Source: G964291335 sp964291335 (GTDB lineage: Bacteria > Chloroflexota > Dehalococcoidia > Lucifugimonadales > UBA3495). Taken from it: a stretch of 64,000 bases of DNA. How positions within the stretch are numbered: the first letter of the stretch is position 1; each line of letters starts with the position of its first letter. Below, one piece after another: positions 8,890 to 16,009 of the stretch. Made by a program: the position numbers and the translations under genes. The DNA is taken from positions 1,426,001 to 1,490,000 of the forward strand of contig OZ219748.1 of assembly GCA_964291335.2 (NCBI GenBank), read 5' to 3'. Below the pieces are notes generated by a model. It ran no database searches. It saw nothing but the letters and a program-made list of their open reading frames with translations, and had not been told where the DNA came from.

Positions 8890-9045
8890 GGATTACCTCT
8901 TTGCTTCGGGCGTTCTGCCGGCCGCTGCCGGGCCGCGGGCAGCCCTGGTGGTGGTTCGGGTTGACGGAAGGCGAAGGGCGGGCCGACAGCCAGGCATTGC
9001 GGCGGGCCGGCGGCTCACGGGGCCGGCCCGGGTTGCGTTGACGCT

Positions 9046-10632
9046 TCAGCGGACATACTTTTCACCCAGGGCAGTTTCCCAGCGCAGATAGTTCATCATA
9101 TCGGCATAGCTGCGGTCGGGGCCGCTGGCCACCAGGTCGTTGGGCGGGGTCATAACCCCGGACAGGCCGGCTGCCACGGGCTGGCCGGCCTTCTGCCATG
9201 CCGCCATGCCGCCGGCCAGAACCGATACATCGGCGTAGCCGAGGCGGCGCAGGGCGGCGGCGGCGAGGACGGAGTTCTGCCCATCCCGGCAGGTAACGAT
9301 GACCGGCGCTGCCGGGTCGGGCGCCAGGCTCTCGACTTGCAGTTCCAGCCAGCCCCGGGGCGCCCAGCGCGCGCCGGGCGGGTGTCCCTGGGCAAAGTCG
9401 GCGCTGGTATCAACGAACAGAACCACTGCTGCCGGGTTGGTCTGCGCCTGGCGCACCTGTTCCGGCGAGGCCAGCGTTAAACCTTGCCGGGCCGCGGCCA
9501 GGCCCAGGGGCGGTTCTGCGCCGGGGCCGGTTTCCAGGCTTCGGCCGGCGGCCGTCCAGGCCGAAACGCCGCCGTCCAGGGCATAAACTTCCCGGTGGCC
9601 CAGCTGCCGATACCAGGAGGCGGTTATGGTAGAGCGAACCCTGCCGTCGCAGGCGAAGACGATGGGGCAGTAGCGAACCACCGCCACTTCGTCGGAGCGT
9701 TGCACCGCCTGCCCGCCGGGGAACCAGCGAAAGCCCGGGATGCGGCCGTCGGCATACTCATCGGCGGTGCGCACGTCCACGAAATAGACTGTTTCCCGGG
9801 CGGCCCGTTCCCGCAGGGCGTCCAGAGCCGGCAGGTTCAGGCGCTTTACGCCGTCCTCCTCGGCCAGGCGGTCGGCGTAGGCCTCGGCGGCGGCCAGGCC
9901 GGCCGAGGATGGTTCAGGCAGGTCAACCCGGTCGGCCCCGGCCTCCAGTTCGTAGCCGGCCAGCGCCCAGCCGGAGGTGCCGTTCTTCAGGCCGAAGACG
10001 TTCTGACGGCCCATGCGCTGCAATACCCGGGCGCCGATGATGCTGCGGGTTCGGCCGGCGCAGTTGACGATGATGGTGGTATCCGGGTCCAGGTCGGCGG
10101 CGATGTCGGTGATGCGCAGGGCCAGCTCGCCGCCGGGGACGCTGCGACCGCCGGGGATGCAGAAGCGGCGGTATTCTTCCGGAGTGCGCGTGTCCAGAAT
10201 TGCCAGCTTATCCCCCCGTTCCATGCGCCGGCGCAGTTCGGCGGCCTCTATCTCCGGCACGTGGTGAACCACTTCCACCTTTTCGCCGAAGTCCTTGCTG
10301 GGTACGTTAACGCCCCACTCGGTGGGCTGGCCCAGGCTGGCCCACTGATTGACGCCCCCGGCCAGGGTTGCCACATTGGCATAGCCCAGCCGTTCCAGGT
10401 CTGCGGCAGCCAGGGCGGCCCGGCGGCCGTCATCGTCGCACAGCACCACCCGGGCGCCCCGGTGGGGCAGGGAAGCGGCAATCCGGAACTCCAGTTCCCG
10501 GCGGGGTATCAGGCTGGCGCCGGGAATATGAGCGCTGTTGTATTCGCCGGCCTCTCTCACGTCAATCAGGGCAAAAGAAGTTTCGCTGTCCAGCAGGGCG
10601 GCCAGTTCTGCCGCGGTAATTTCCCGGGCCAT
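9046..10632 (-). CDS. Four-domain rhodanese (sulfurtransferase)
   Basis: 528 residues containing four successive rhodanese domains. Each has its own candidate active-site cysteine: C65 (VVLCDDDGRR), C191 (IIVNCAGRTRS), C328 (VFACDGRVRS) and C448 (VIVTCRDGQNS), and each is followed by the family's LxxLGxxxVxxLxGGxxxW signature. Rhodaneses move sulfane sulfur from thiosulfate or persulfides to cyanide, thiols or proteins. Only the second domain keeps a loop like CxGRTRS; the other three have unusual six-residue loops, so the domains may differ in acceptor or be partly structural. It lies between a thiol dioxygenase and a cupin/sulfite-oxidase pair, consistent with persulfide-to-sulfite oxidation. 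Four complete cysteine-bearing domains in one chain is uncommon. Confidence 0.9.
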   Translation of the reverse strand: MAREITAAELAALLDSETSFALIDVREAGEYNSAHIPGASLIPRRELEFRIAASLPHRGARVVLCDDDGRRAALAAADLERLGYANVATLAGGVNQWASLGQPTEWGVNVPSKDFGEKVEVVHHVPEIEAAELRRRMERGDKLAILDTRTPEEYRRFCIPGGRSVPGGELALRITDIAADLDPDTTIIVNCAGRTRSIIGARVLQRMGRQNVFGLKNGTSGWALAGYELEAGADRVDLPEPSSAGLAAAEAYADRLAEEDGVKRLNLPALDALRERAARETVYFVDVRTADEYADGRIPGFRWFPGGQAVQRSDEVAVVRYCPIVFACDGRVRSTITASWYRQLGHREVYALDGGVSAWTAAGRSLETGPGAEPPLGLAAARQGLTLASPEQVRQAQTNPAAVVLFVDTSADFAQGHPPGARWAPRGWLELQVESLAPDPAAPVIVTCRDGQNSVLAAAALRRLGYADVSVLAGGMAAWQKAGQPVAAGLSGVMTPPNDLVASGPDRSYADMMNYLRWETALGEKYVR

Positions 10633-10700
10633 AATTCGTTCACCTCATCGTTTCGGCCGGCCGCCCGGCCGATGGGGGCGGGCCGTCCGGCGTTGGCTGG

Positions 10701-11285
10701 TCAGCAGTTATCGTATTTTTCGGTGGCGAAGGGGGTTATCCGGCCGGTCTCCAGGTTATAGCGGCTGCGGTTCAGGCCGCGCAAGTCATTGCCGTAAACG
10801 TGAATTTCCACCGTGGGACGGTCGGTAAAGTTGTCCATCTGGTGAATTTCGTCCACTTCGGGAATCAGGAGCGTAATTTCCCCGGAGGCAAACTCGGCGG
10901 TCCGGTCCTTTTCCAGCTGGGCATACCCCGCTACCGAGCGGTCATCCACCCGCCGGAAACGGGTCTCCGTCAAATGGTTGCCCATCACGCCAATCATGCC
11001 CCAGGTGCCGTGGTCGTGGGGCGCTGCGTGGTCGCCGGGCCCCCAGACTACCGAGGTAACCAGCAGGCCGCTCTCGCCCTGGTAGAGGACGTAAGAGCCG
11101 TGGTTGCTGCGGGCGCCCCGGCCTGCGGGAACCCGGTAGTCGGCGGGAACCGCTTCGGGGTTGGCGATTAACCTTTCCAGCAGGGACGTCCCCCGGTCAA
11201 AAATCCGCTCCTGGTCGGGCTGCTCCTGCAACAAACCCTCCATGTCGTTAACGAATTGGTCCAGTGAGTACTTAACGGCAACCAT
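10701..11285 (-). CDS. Cysteine dioxygenase-family thiol dioxygenase
   Basis: 194 residues. The Fe(II)-binding cupin motif HDHGTWGMIGVM has H90 and H92, with H148 in PEVDEIHQM as the third ligand, the three-histidine set of cysteine dioxygenases and 3-mercaptopropionate dioxygenases. The reaction would be oxidation of a thiol to its sulfinate. ETRFRRVDD after the first motif fits the family. The Cys-Tyr cross-link of mammalian enzymes is not expected in bacterial forms. It is the first gene of the minus-strand sulfur cluster, 68 bp ahead of the rhodanese gene, whose products could pass sulfinate-derived sulfite to the sulfite-oxidase-type enzyme. The exact thiol substrate cannot be told from the sequence. 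Confidence 0.82.
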   Translation of the reverse strand: MVAVKYSLDQFVNDMEGLLQEQPDQERIFDRGTSLLERLIANPEAVPADYRVPAGRGARSNHGSYVLYQGESGLLVTSVVWGPGDHAAPHDHGTWGMIGVMGNHLTETRFRRVDDRSVAGYAQLEKDRTAEFASGEITLLIPEVDEIHQMDNFTDRPTVEIHVYGNDLRGLNRSRYNLETGRITPFATEKYDNC

Positions 11286-11528
11286 GGCTCACCTCCGGCC
11301 TCCGCAGAGACAAATTCTGCTGTGACGGGCCGCTCCGGTTGGCGCCGGCCCGGCGGGGGCATTATGGAATTGGCGCCGGGCGCTGTCAAGGTGGACGGCC
11401 CGCCGGCTGGGGCAATGCTCCCGGCCGGTTCATCAGGGTAATTGCATTAACCGCTCCGGTGTAATAACCTGATTCCAGGAAAAAAGTTGATTGTCGGGGC
11501 AATAACCCGGCGGACAGGGGGAACCGGC

Positions 11529-12035
11529 ATGGCCTTGAGTGATACTGTTCAGGAAGCGTTGAACCGGCATATGAATGAGGAGTTCTACTCATCTTATTTG
11601 TACCTTTCCATGTCGGCCTGCTGCGACGCTATGGATTTGCCGGGTTTTGCCCACTGGCTGCGGGTGCAGAGTCAGGAGGAATATGCCCACGCCATGAACC
11701 TGTTCGATTTTGTGCAGGACCGGCAGGGGCGGGTAACCCTCTACCCGATCAGTCAGCCGGGGGTGGAGTTCGGGTCGCCGCTGGAGGTGATGCAGGCTGC
11801 CCTGCTCCACGAGCAGGAGGTAAGCCGCCTGATCAACCGGCTTTATGAGCTGGCGGGCCGGGAGAACGATTACCCGACGCAGGTTCACCTGCAGGCTTTC
11901 ATTGCCGAGCAGGTTGAAGAGGAGAAGACCGCCGCGGCGGTTGTGGCCCAACTGAAGATGATTGGCGATAATGCCAGCGACCTGCTGCTGCTGGACCGGG
12001 AGCTGGCGGCGCGGCAGCTGATGCCGACCCTTTAA
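11529..12035 (+). CDS. Ferritin
   Basis: 168 residues, the usual size of bacterial non-haem ferritin. The ferroxidase-site residues are in place: MNEEFYSSYLYLSMS at the end of helix A, QSQEEYAHAMNLFDFV in helix B with the EExxH pair, and FIAEQVEEEKTA in helix C. It stores iron as a mineral core in a 24-mer. The start at 11529 follows a GGGGGA ribosome binding site; the open frame's earlier ATG at 11487 would add 14 non-family residues. It is transcribed divergently from the thiol dioxygenase, with about 240 bp between their starts. Confidence 0.95.
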   Translation: MALSDTVQEALNRHMNEEFYSSYLYLSMSACCDAMDLPGFAHWLRVQSQEEYAHAMNLFDFVQDRQGRVTLYPISQPGVEFGSPLEVMQAALLHEQEVSRLINRLYELAGRENDYPTQVHLQAFIAEQVEEEKTAAAVVAQLKMIGDNASDLLLLDRELAARQLMPTL

Positions 12036-12105
12036 GGCAGCCCCCGGCGGCGGCCGGTATGATTTATTCAGAGGCGCGTGTTCGGCTGACCGGTGAGGCA
12101 GCCCC

Positions 12106-12141
12106 CCGGCGGCCGGCGTGCCTGGGCTAACCGGCCGCCGG
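12106..12141 (+). terminator. GC hairpin after the ferritin gene
   Basis: An 11-bp perfect inverted repeat (CCGGCGGCCGG at 12106-12116 and its complement at 12131-12141) with a 14-nt loop lies 70 bp downstream of the ferritin stop. No T-run follows, so it is at best a weak or factor-assisted terminator. Confidence 0.35.
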
Positions 12142-12202
12142 CGGCTTTGGGCCGGGTTACGGTGTTAGCTGCGGCTGGCTGGAACCTCCGGCCGCCGACT
12201 GA

Positions 12203-12231
12203 CTGACAGGTCGGCCCGGTTATGGTAGAAT
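12203..12231 (+). promoter_or_regulatory. Sigma-70-like promoter for thrC
   Basis: CTGACA (12203-12208, 5/6 to consensus), a 17-bp spacer and TAGAAT (12226-12231, 5/6) lie 67 bp ahead of the threonine synthase start. No riboswitch-like leader is visible in the remaining distance. Confidence 0.55.
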
Positions 12232-12297
12232 TGCCCGCAGGCAATCAGGGGTGTTGAGTTTTGCGCCGGCCCGGGCCGGCCGGAGGTCGCCGGTTTA

Positions 12298-13479
12298 ATG
12301 TTCAGCTATATCGACCGTCTGGAATGCACCCGGTGCAGCCAGACGTACCCCCACGACCGGGTCAGCCGGGTCAGCGAGTGCTGCGGCAAGGTTCTTTTTG
12401 CCCGGTACGACCTGCCGCGGCTGCGCCGGGAGGTCCGCCGGGAGGTTTTTGCCGGGCGGCCGCCGGATATGTGGCGCTTTGCGGAGCTGCTGCCGGTAAC
12501 CGATGCGGCGGCGGTGGCAACGCTGGGCGAAGGCGGCACTCCCCTGCTGGCGGCGGTCAACCTGCAAAAAAAGCTGGGGCTGAAGCATTTGTATATCAAG
12601 GAGGAGGGGTTGAACCCGACCGGCACCTTCAAGGCGCGGGGCATTGCGGCGGCCGTCTCCAAAGCTGCCGAACTGGGCATTGCCGGGTTCACCATGCCCT
12701 CGGCCGGCAACGCCGCCGGCGCCGCCGCCGCCTACTGCGCCCGGGCCGGCCGGCCGGTTAAGGTCTATATGCCCCAGGACGCGCCCCCGGCCAACAAGAA
12801 GGAATCGGTTATGGCCGGCGCAGAACTCAACCTGGTGGACGGCCTGATTAGCGATGCCGGCCGCATCTCGGCCGCCGCGGCCGAAGAACAGGGGCTGTTC
12901 GACCTTTCTACCCTGAAAGAGCCTTACCGGGCCGAAGGCAAGAAAACCATGGGCCTGGAAATTGCCTTGCAGCTGCACTGGAAGCTGCCTGAAGTCATCA
13001 TCTACCCCACCGGCGGCGGCACTGGAATCATCGGCATGCACAAAGGCTTTCAGGAACTGCTGGAACTGGGCTGGGTGGAAGGCCCCCTGCCCAGGTTCAT
13101 CGCCGTTCAGCCCACCGGCTGCCAGCCCATCGTCAAGGCCTTTAACGAAGGCGCCCTGGCCGCCGAACCCTGGGTCAATGCCGCTACCGTGGCCGACGGC
13201 CTGCGGGTGCCCGGCCCCTTCGCCGATTACCTGATTCTGCAGGCCCTGCGGGAAACCGGGGGCGCCGCCCTGGCCATTGAGGATCAGGCTATGCTGGAGG
13301 CGATGTACGAAATCGCCACGGCCGAGGGCGTTATCGCCTGTCCCGAGGGTGCGGCAACCCTGGTGGGGCTGAAGCAATTGCTGCAGCAGGGACTGCTGGG
13401 CCCCGACGAAACCGTGGTGCTGCTCAATACCGGCTCCGGCTACAAGTACCTGGACCTGATTAGCGACAACGGACGGTAG
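12298..13479 (+). CDS. thrC: Threonine synthase
   Basis: 393 residues of the PLP fold-type II family. A zinc-ribbon-like N-terminus (CTRCSQTYPHD, then SECCGKVLFARYD) precedes LGEGGTPLL and the lysine motif NPTGTFKARG, whose lysine binds PLP. SAGNAAGAAAAYCARAG and PTGGGTGIIGMHKGFQEL (phosphate-binding loop) follow. It converts O-phospho-L-homoserine to threonine. The N-terminal Cys cluster is typical of the archaeal/plant-like short form. The gene is followed by ispH on the same strand after 56 bp. The start at 12298 is an ATG immediately after a purine-poor region, so the ribosome binding site is weak. Confidence 0.95.
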   Translation: MFSYIDRLECTRCSQTYPHDRVSRVSECCGKVLFARYDLPRLRREVRREVFAGRPPDMWRFAELLPVTDAAAVATLGEGGTPLLAAVNLQKKLGLKHLYIKEEGLNPTGTFKARGIAAAVSKAAELGIAGFTMPSAGNAAGAAAAYCARAGRPVKVYMPQDAPPANKKESVMAGAELNLVDGLISDAGRISAAAAEEQGLFDLSTLKEPYRAEGKKTMGLEIALQLHWKLPEVIIYPTGGGTGIIGMHKGFQELLELGWVEGPLPRFIAVQPTGCQPIVKAFNEGALAAEPWVNAATVADGLRVPGPFADYLILQALRETGGAALAIEDQAMLEAMYEIATAEGVIACPEGAATLVGLKQLLQQGLLGPDETVVLLNTGSGYKYLDLISDNGR

Positions 13480-13535
13480 GGCCGCCCCCATTCCCGGGGA
13501 AACGGGCCGACCGGTAAGGAGGAATTGCCGGAATA

Positions 13536-14441
13536 ATGGTAAAGGAGGTTGTTCTCTGCTCGCCCCGCGGCTTTTGCGCCGGCGTCGTGCGGGCCATTCG
13601 GGTGGTGGAAGAGTGTCTGGAGCGGTTCGGCCCCCCGATATACGTCAAGCATCAGATTGTCCATAACCCCTATGTGGTGGAGGAACTGGAGCGCAAGGGA
13701 GCGGTTACGGTGGAAACGGTGGCAGAGATCCCGCCGGGTTCCCGGGTAGTCTTTTCGGCGCACGGGTCGCCGCCGGAAGACTTTGCGCAGGCCCGCGCGC
13801 GCCGGCTTCAGGTGATTGACGCGGTGTGTCCGCTGGTAACCCGGGTGCATAACGAAGCCAGGAAGTACCACCGGGAGGGGCGGAAGGTGATTCTGGTGGG
13901 CCACAGGGGTCACCAGGAAGTTAAAGGCACCATGGGGCAGGCCCCCATGCAACTGCTGGGTGAAGAACCGGCCGATGAGATGCCCGGCTGGGCGCCGGAA
14001 ATGCCGGTAGCCGTGCTGACCCAGACCACCCTCTCCGTGGACGATACCGCCGCCGCCATCCGGGTTATACAGGAACGCTTCCCCAACGCTGAAGTGCGGA
14101 ACGACATCTGCTACGCCACCACCAACCGGCAGGCGGCGGTCAGCAGAATGGCGGCCCTGGTGGACCTGGCGCTGATTATCGGCGCCAGTAACAGCTCTAA
14201 CTGCAACCGCCTGCTGGAGCTGGCCAGGTCCCTGGGGGCGCCGGCCTACCTGATTAACGGCCCGGCGGAAATCCGGCCCGAATGGCTGGCCGGACGGGAA
14301 AAGGTGGGCATAGCGTCGGGGGCTTCCACGCCGGAAGCGCTGGTGGAGGCGGTAATTGGCTTCCTGAACCCGGCAAAGGTAACCCTGCTGGAAGGGCCGG
14401 CGGAGGATATTGCCTTTACTATGCCCAGGGAGTTGCAGTAG
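13536..14441 (+). CDS. ispH: 4-hydroxy-3-methylbut-2-enyl diphosphate reductase (IspH/LytB)
   Basis: 301 residues. The three cysteines that ligate the 4Fe-4S cluster are visible: C13 in SPRGFCAGVVRAI, the cysteine of DAVCPLVTRVH, and the one in ICYATTNRQ. VVFSAHGSPP and LVGHRGHQEVKGTMGQ are the conserved substrate-binding histidine segments, and the TTN of YATTNRQ is kept. It catalyses the last step of the MEP isoprenoid pathway to IPP and DMAPP. The SNSSN-type loop reads ASNSSNCNRL. A TAAGGAGG-like site (GTAAGGAGGAA) is well placed before the ATG. Downstream after 42 bp is a membrane protein, so isoprenoid and envelope functions may be co-transcribed. Confidence 0.97.
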   Translation: MVKEVVLCSPRGFCAGVVRAIRVVEECLERFGPPIYVKHQIVHNPYVVEELERKGAVTVETVAEIPPGSRVVFSAHGSPPEDFAQARARRLQVIDAVCPLVTRVHNEARKYHREGRKVILVGHRGHQEVKGTMGQAPMQLLGEEPADEMPGWAPEMPVAVLTQTTLSVDDTAAAIRVIQERFPNAEVRNDICYATTNRQAAVSRMAALVDLALIIGASNSSNCNRLLELARSLGAPAYLINGPAEIRPEWLAGREKVGIASGASTPEALVEAVIGFLNPAKVTLLEGPAEDIAFTMPRELQ

Positions 14442-14483
14442 CCCGGCAACCCCGGCTGCTGTCTGTCGGGTCGCTCTGCTGCG

Positions 14484-15524
14484 TTGATGTTTACCCGGCA
14501 AAACCCGACGCCCCCCACCTCGGTTGTCCGCCGGGTCTTTTCCCTGCCCAACATAATTTCCCTGGCCCTGGCCCTCCTCTTTCTGGCGTTCCTGTTCATC
14601 TGGTTCGATGTTGACCTGGCCGATACCTGGCAGCATATCCGGACGGCCAACCCGCTTTACCTGGCCCTGGCCCTGGGAGTCCATTACACCACCTTTCTGT
14701 TTCGCGGGGCCCGCTGGCGGTTATTGCTGCGCAGTGTGCAGCAGCAGAACGAAGCCGGGCCGACCCTGTTCCATTGCAGCCAACTGGTGCTGCTGGGCTG
14801 GTTCGCCAACTCGGTCTCCTGGCTGCGGCTGGGGGACGCCTACCGGGCCTGGCTTTACTGCGAAGAGCGGCGGGCCTCTTTCTCCCGTACCATCGGCACC
14901 ATTCTCGCCGAGCGGCTGCTGGATCTGGCGACGATTATTGTGCTGCTGGCGGTAATTCTGCCGCTGCTGTTGAGCCGGGGCGTGGGCCGGGATGCCGGGC
15001 TGCTGGCCGGGGCGGCGGCCGGGATGCTGGCGCTGCTGGGCCTGGGCCTGCTGGCGCTGGCGCTGGCGGGGAAGTTCCCGGCGGCCCGTCCGTCCTGGCT
15101 GCCCCCCTGGGTGGGAACCCAGTTCCAGCGTTTCCGCCAGGGGGCTTTGGGCAGCTTTAACCGGCATTCGCCCCGGGCCGCCGGGTGGGGCGCGCTGGCC
15201 TGGCTGGCCGAGGTGGCCCGGCTTTACCTGGTAAGCCAGGCTCTGGGCATCGACCTGAACCCGGCGTTAATCATTTTTATTACCCTGGCCAACTCGGTGC
15301 TGACCCTGATACCCACGCCCGGCGGCCTCGGCCCGGTGGAACTGGGGTTGAAATACCTGTTGGAGCAATTGGGCCGACTGGCTCCCGGTGCAGCCCTTTC
15401 CCTGACCCTGGTGGATCGTTCCATCAGCTACCTGAGCGTCATAGTTACCGGCGCCCTTCTGTTCCTGGTTCGCTGGCTGCTGCGGCGGCGGCGGGCCGGG
15501 CCGCCCGGTGAAACCGGCGCATAA
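14484..15524 (+). CDS. Flippase-like integral membrane protein (lysylphosphatidylglycerol synthase TM-domain family)
   Basis: 346 residues with about eight hydrophobic segments. The family signatures are FLFRGARWRLLL at about 71-82, YRAWLYCEERRASFSRTIGTILAERLLDL around 125-155, and PTPGGLGPVELGLKYLL near 275-292. Members (PF03706 type, formerly UPF0104) flip or transfer lipids or isoprenoid-linked sugars; the precise substrate is unknown. The gene follows ispH and ends 60 bp before a strong rho-independent terminator, so it probably closes a thrC-ispH-flippase unit. The basic C-terminus (RWLLRRRRAG) should be cytoplasmic. Confidence 0.82.
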   Translation: MMFTRQNPTPPTSVVRRVFSLPNIISLALALLFLAFLFIWFDVDLADTWQHIRTANPLYLALALGVHYTTFLFRGARWRLLLRSVQQQNEAGPTLFHCSQLVLLGWFANSVSWLRLGDAYRAWLYCEERRASFSRTIGTILAERLLDLATIIVLLAVILPLLLSRGVGRDAGLLAGAAAGMLALLGLGLLALALAGKFPAARPSWLPPWVGTQFQRFRQGALGSFNRHSPRAAGWGALAWLAEVARLYLVSQALGIDLNPALIIFITLANSVLTLIPTPGGLGPVELGLKYLLEQLGRLAPGAALSLTLVDRSISYLSVIVTGALLFLVRWLLRRRRAGPPGETGA

Positions 15525-15572
15525 CGCATAAAGGAACCGCCTGCTTCCGGGCCGGCTCCCCGTCCCGCCCGC

Positions 15573-15681
15573 GAACTGACGATAACCCTCAGGGCGAGCC
15601 GGCATAGCCGCTTACCCTGAGGGGTTTTTGTGTCGTCTGCCGGTTGCAGCGGCGGAGGGCGGGCCGGGCCGCTTCCGGCGA
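15573..15681. repeat. Terminator-bearing repeat, copy A
   Basis: About 110 bp starting GAACTGACGATAACCCTCAG that recurs at 18240-18352 with roughly 85% identity, judged by eye. The shared part includes the terminator hairpin, the TTTTTGTG run after it, and a further 45 bp of GC-rich sequence ending CGCTTCCGGCGA. The two copies are in direct orientation and bracket the first stalk-protein gene. Confidence 0.8.
15582..15630 (+). terminator. Rho-independent terminator after the flippase gene
   Basis: Stem AACCCTCAGGG (15584-15594) pairs with CCCTGAGGGG-TT (15615-15626), followed by a T run. It lies 60 bp after the flippase stop and insulates that operon from the stalk-protein gene. Confidence 0.85.
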
Positions 15682-15804
15682 CCCGCCGGAGCGGCTCATT
15701 CCGGTGAAACCGGCGCCCCGGCCCGCCCGTAAAGCAGCGCCCCAAACCGGCCGAAGGTTAACCGGTTTGCGTGCTGCCAGGGGGCAAAATAGCTGCCGGC
15801 GCCC

Positions 15805-15833
15805 TTGACTTGGGGGGGGGGGGGGGGTAAGAT
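15805..15833 (+). promoter_or_regulatory. Candidate phase-variable promoter of the first stalk protein
   Basis: TTGACT (15805-15810, 5/6 to the -35 consensus) is followed by one T and sixteen G (15811-15827), then TAAGAT (15828-15833, 4/6 to the -10). The spacer is exactly 17 bp, the optimum, and almost all of it is a homopolymer. Gain or loss of one G by slippage would change spacer length and promoter strength, as known for Neisseria porA and opc. It is the only good promoter in the 485 bp between the flippase stop and the stalk start. Confidence 0.65.
15812..15827 (+). repeat. Homopolymer tract of 16 G
   Basis: Sixteen consecutive G between the -35 and -10 elements described at 15805-15833. 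Tracts of this length are slippage-prone in replication and also error-prone in sequencing, so the exact count is uncertain. Confidence 0.9.
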
Positions 15834-15847
15834 TGTCAATAGCTTTT

Positions 15848-15927
15848 AGCAATGCCAACCGGCGCGGTTGGTTGAACCGGTTTGCCCTTGCGCGAAAGAG
15901 CTTCCGGACGCGCCGGTTGGCATAATG
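15848..15927 (+). other. Long leader hairpin upstream of the stalk protein
   Basis: A perfect 15-bp inverted repeat (ATGCCAACCGGCGCG at 15852-15866, complement at 15909-15923) with a 42-nt loop. It extends by four more pairs (AGCA / TGCT) after a two-base bulge. It lies in the predicted 5' untranslated leader, about 15 nt after the presumed transcription start, and no T-run follows. Confidence 0.7.
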
Positions 15928-16009
15928 CTTGGGCGCGCAACTGGGAGGCGGGCGCCCAGGTCATATTGATGTAATTCACGGCTGCCAAACCAGTATCAAG
16001 GAGATTCGC

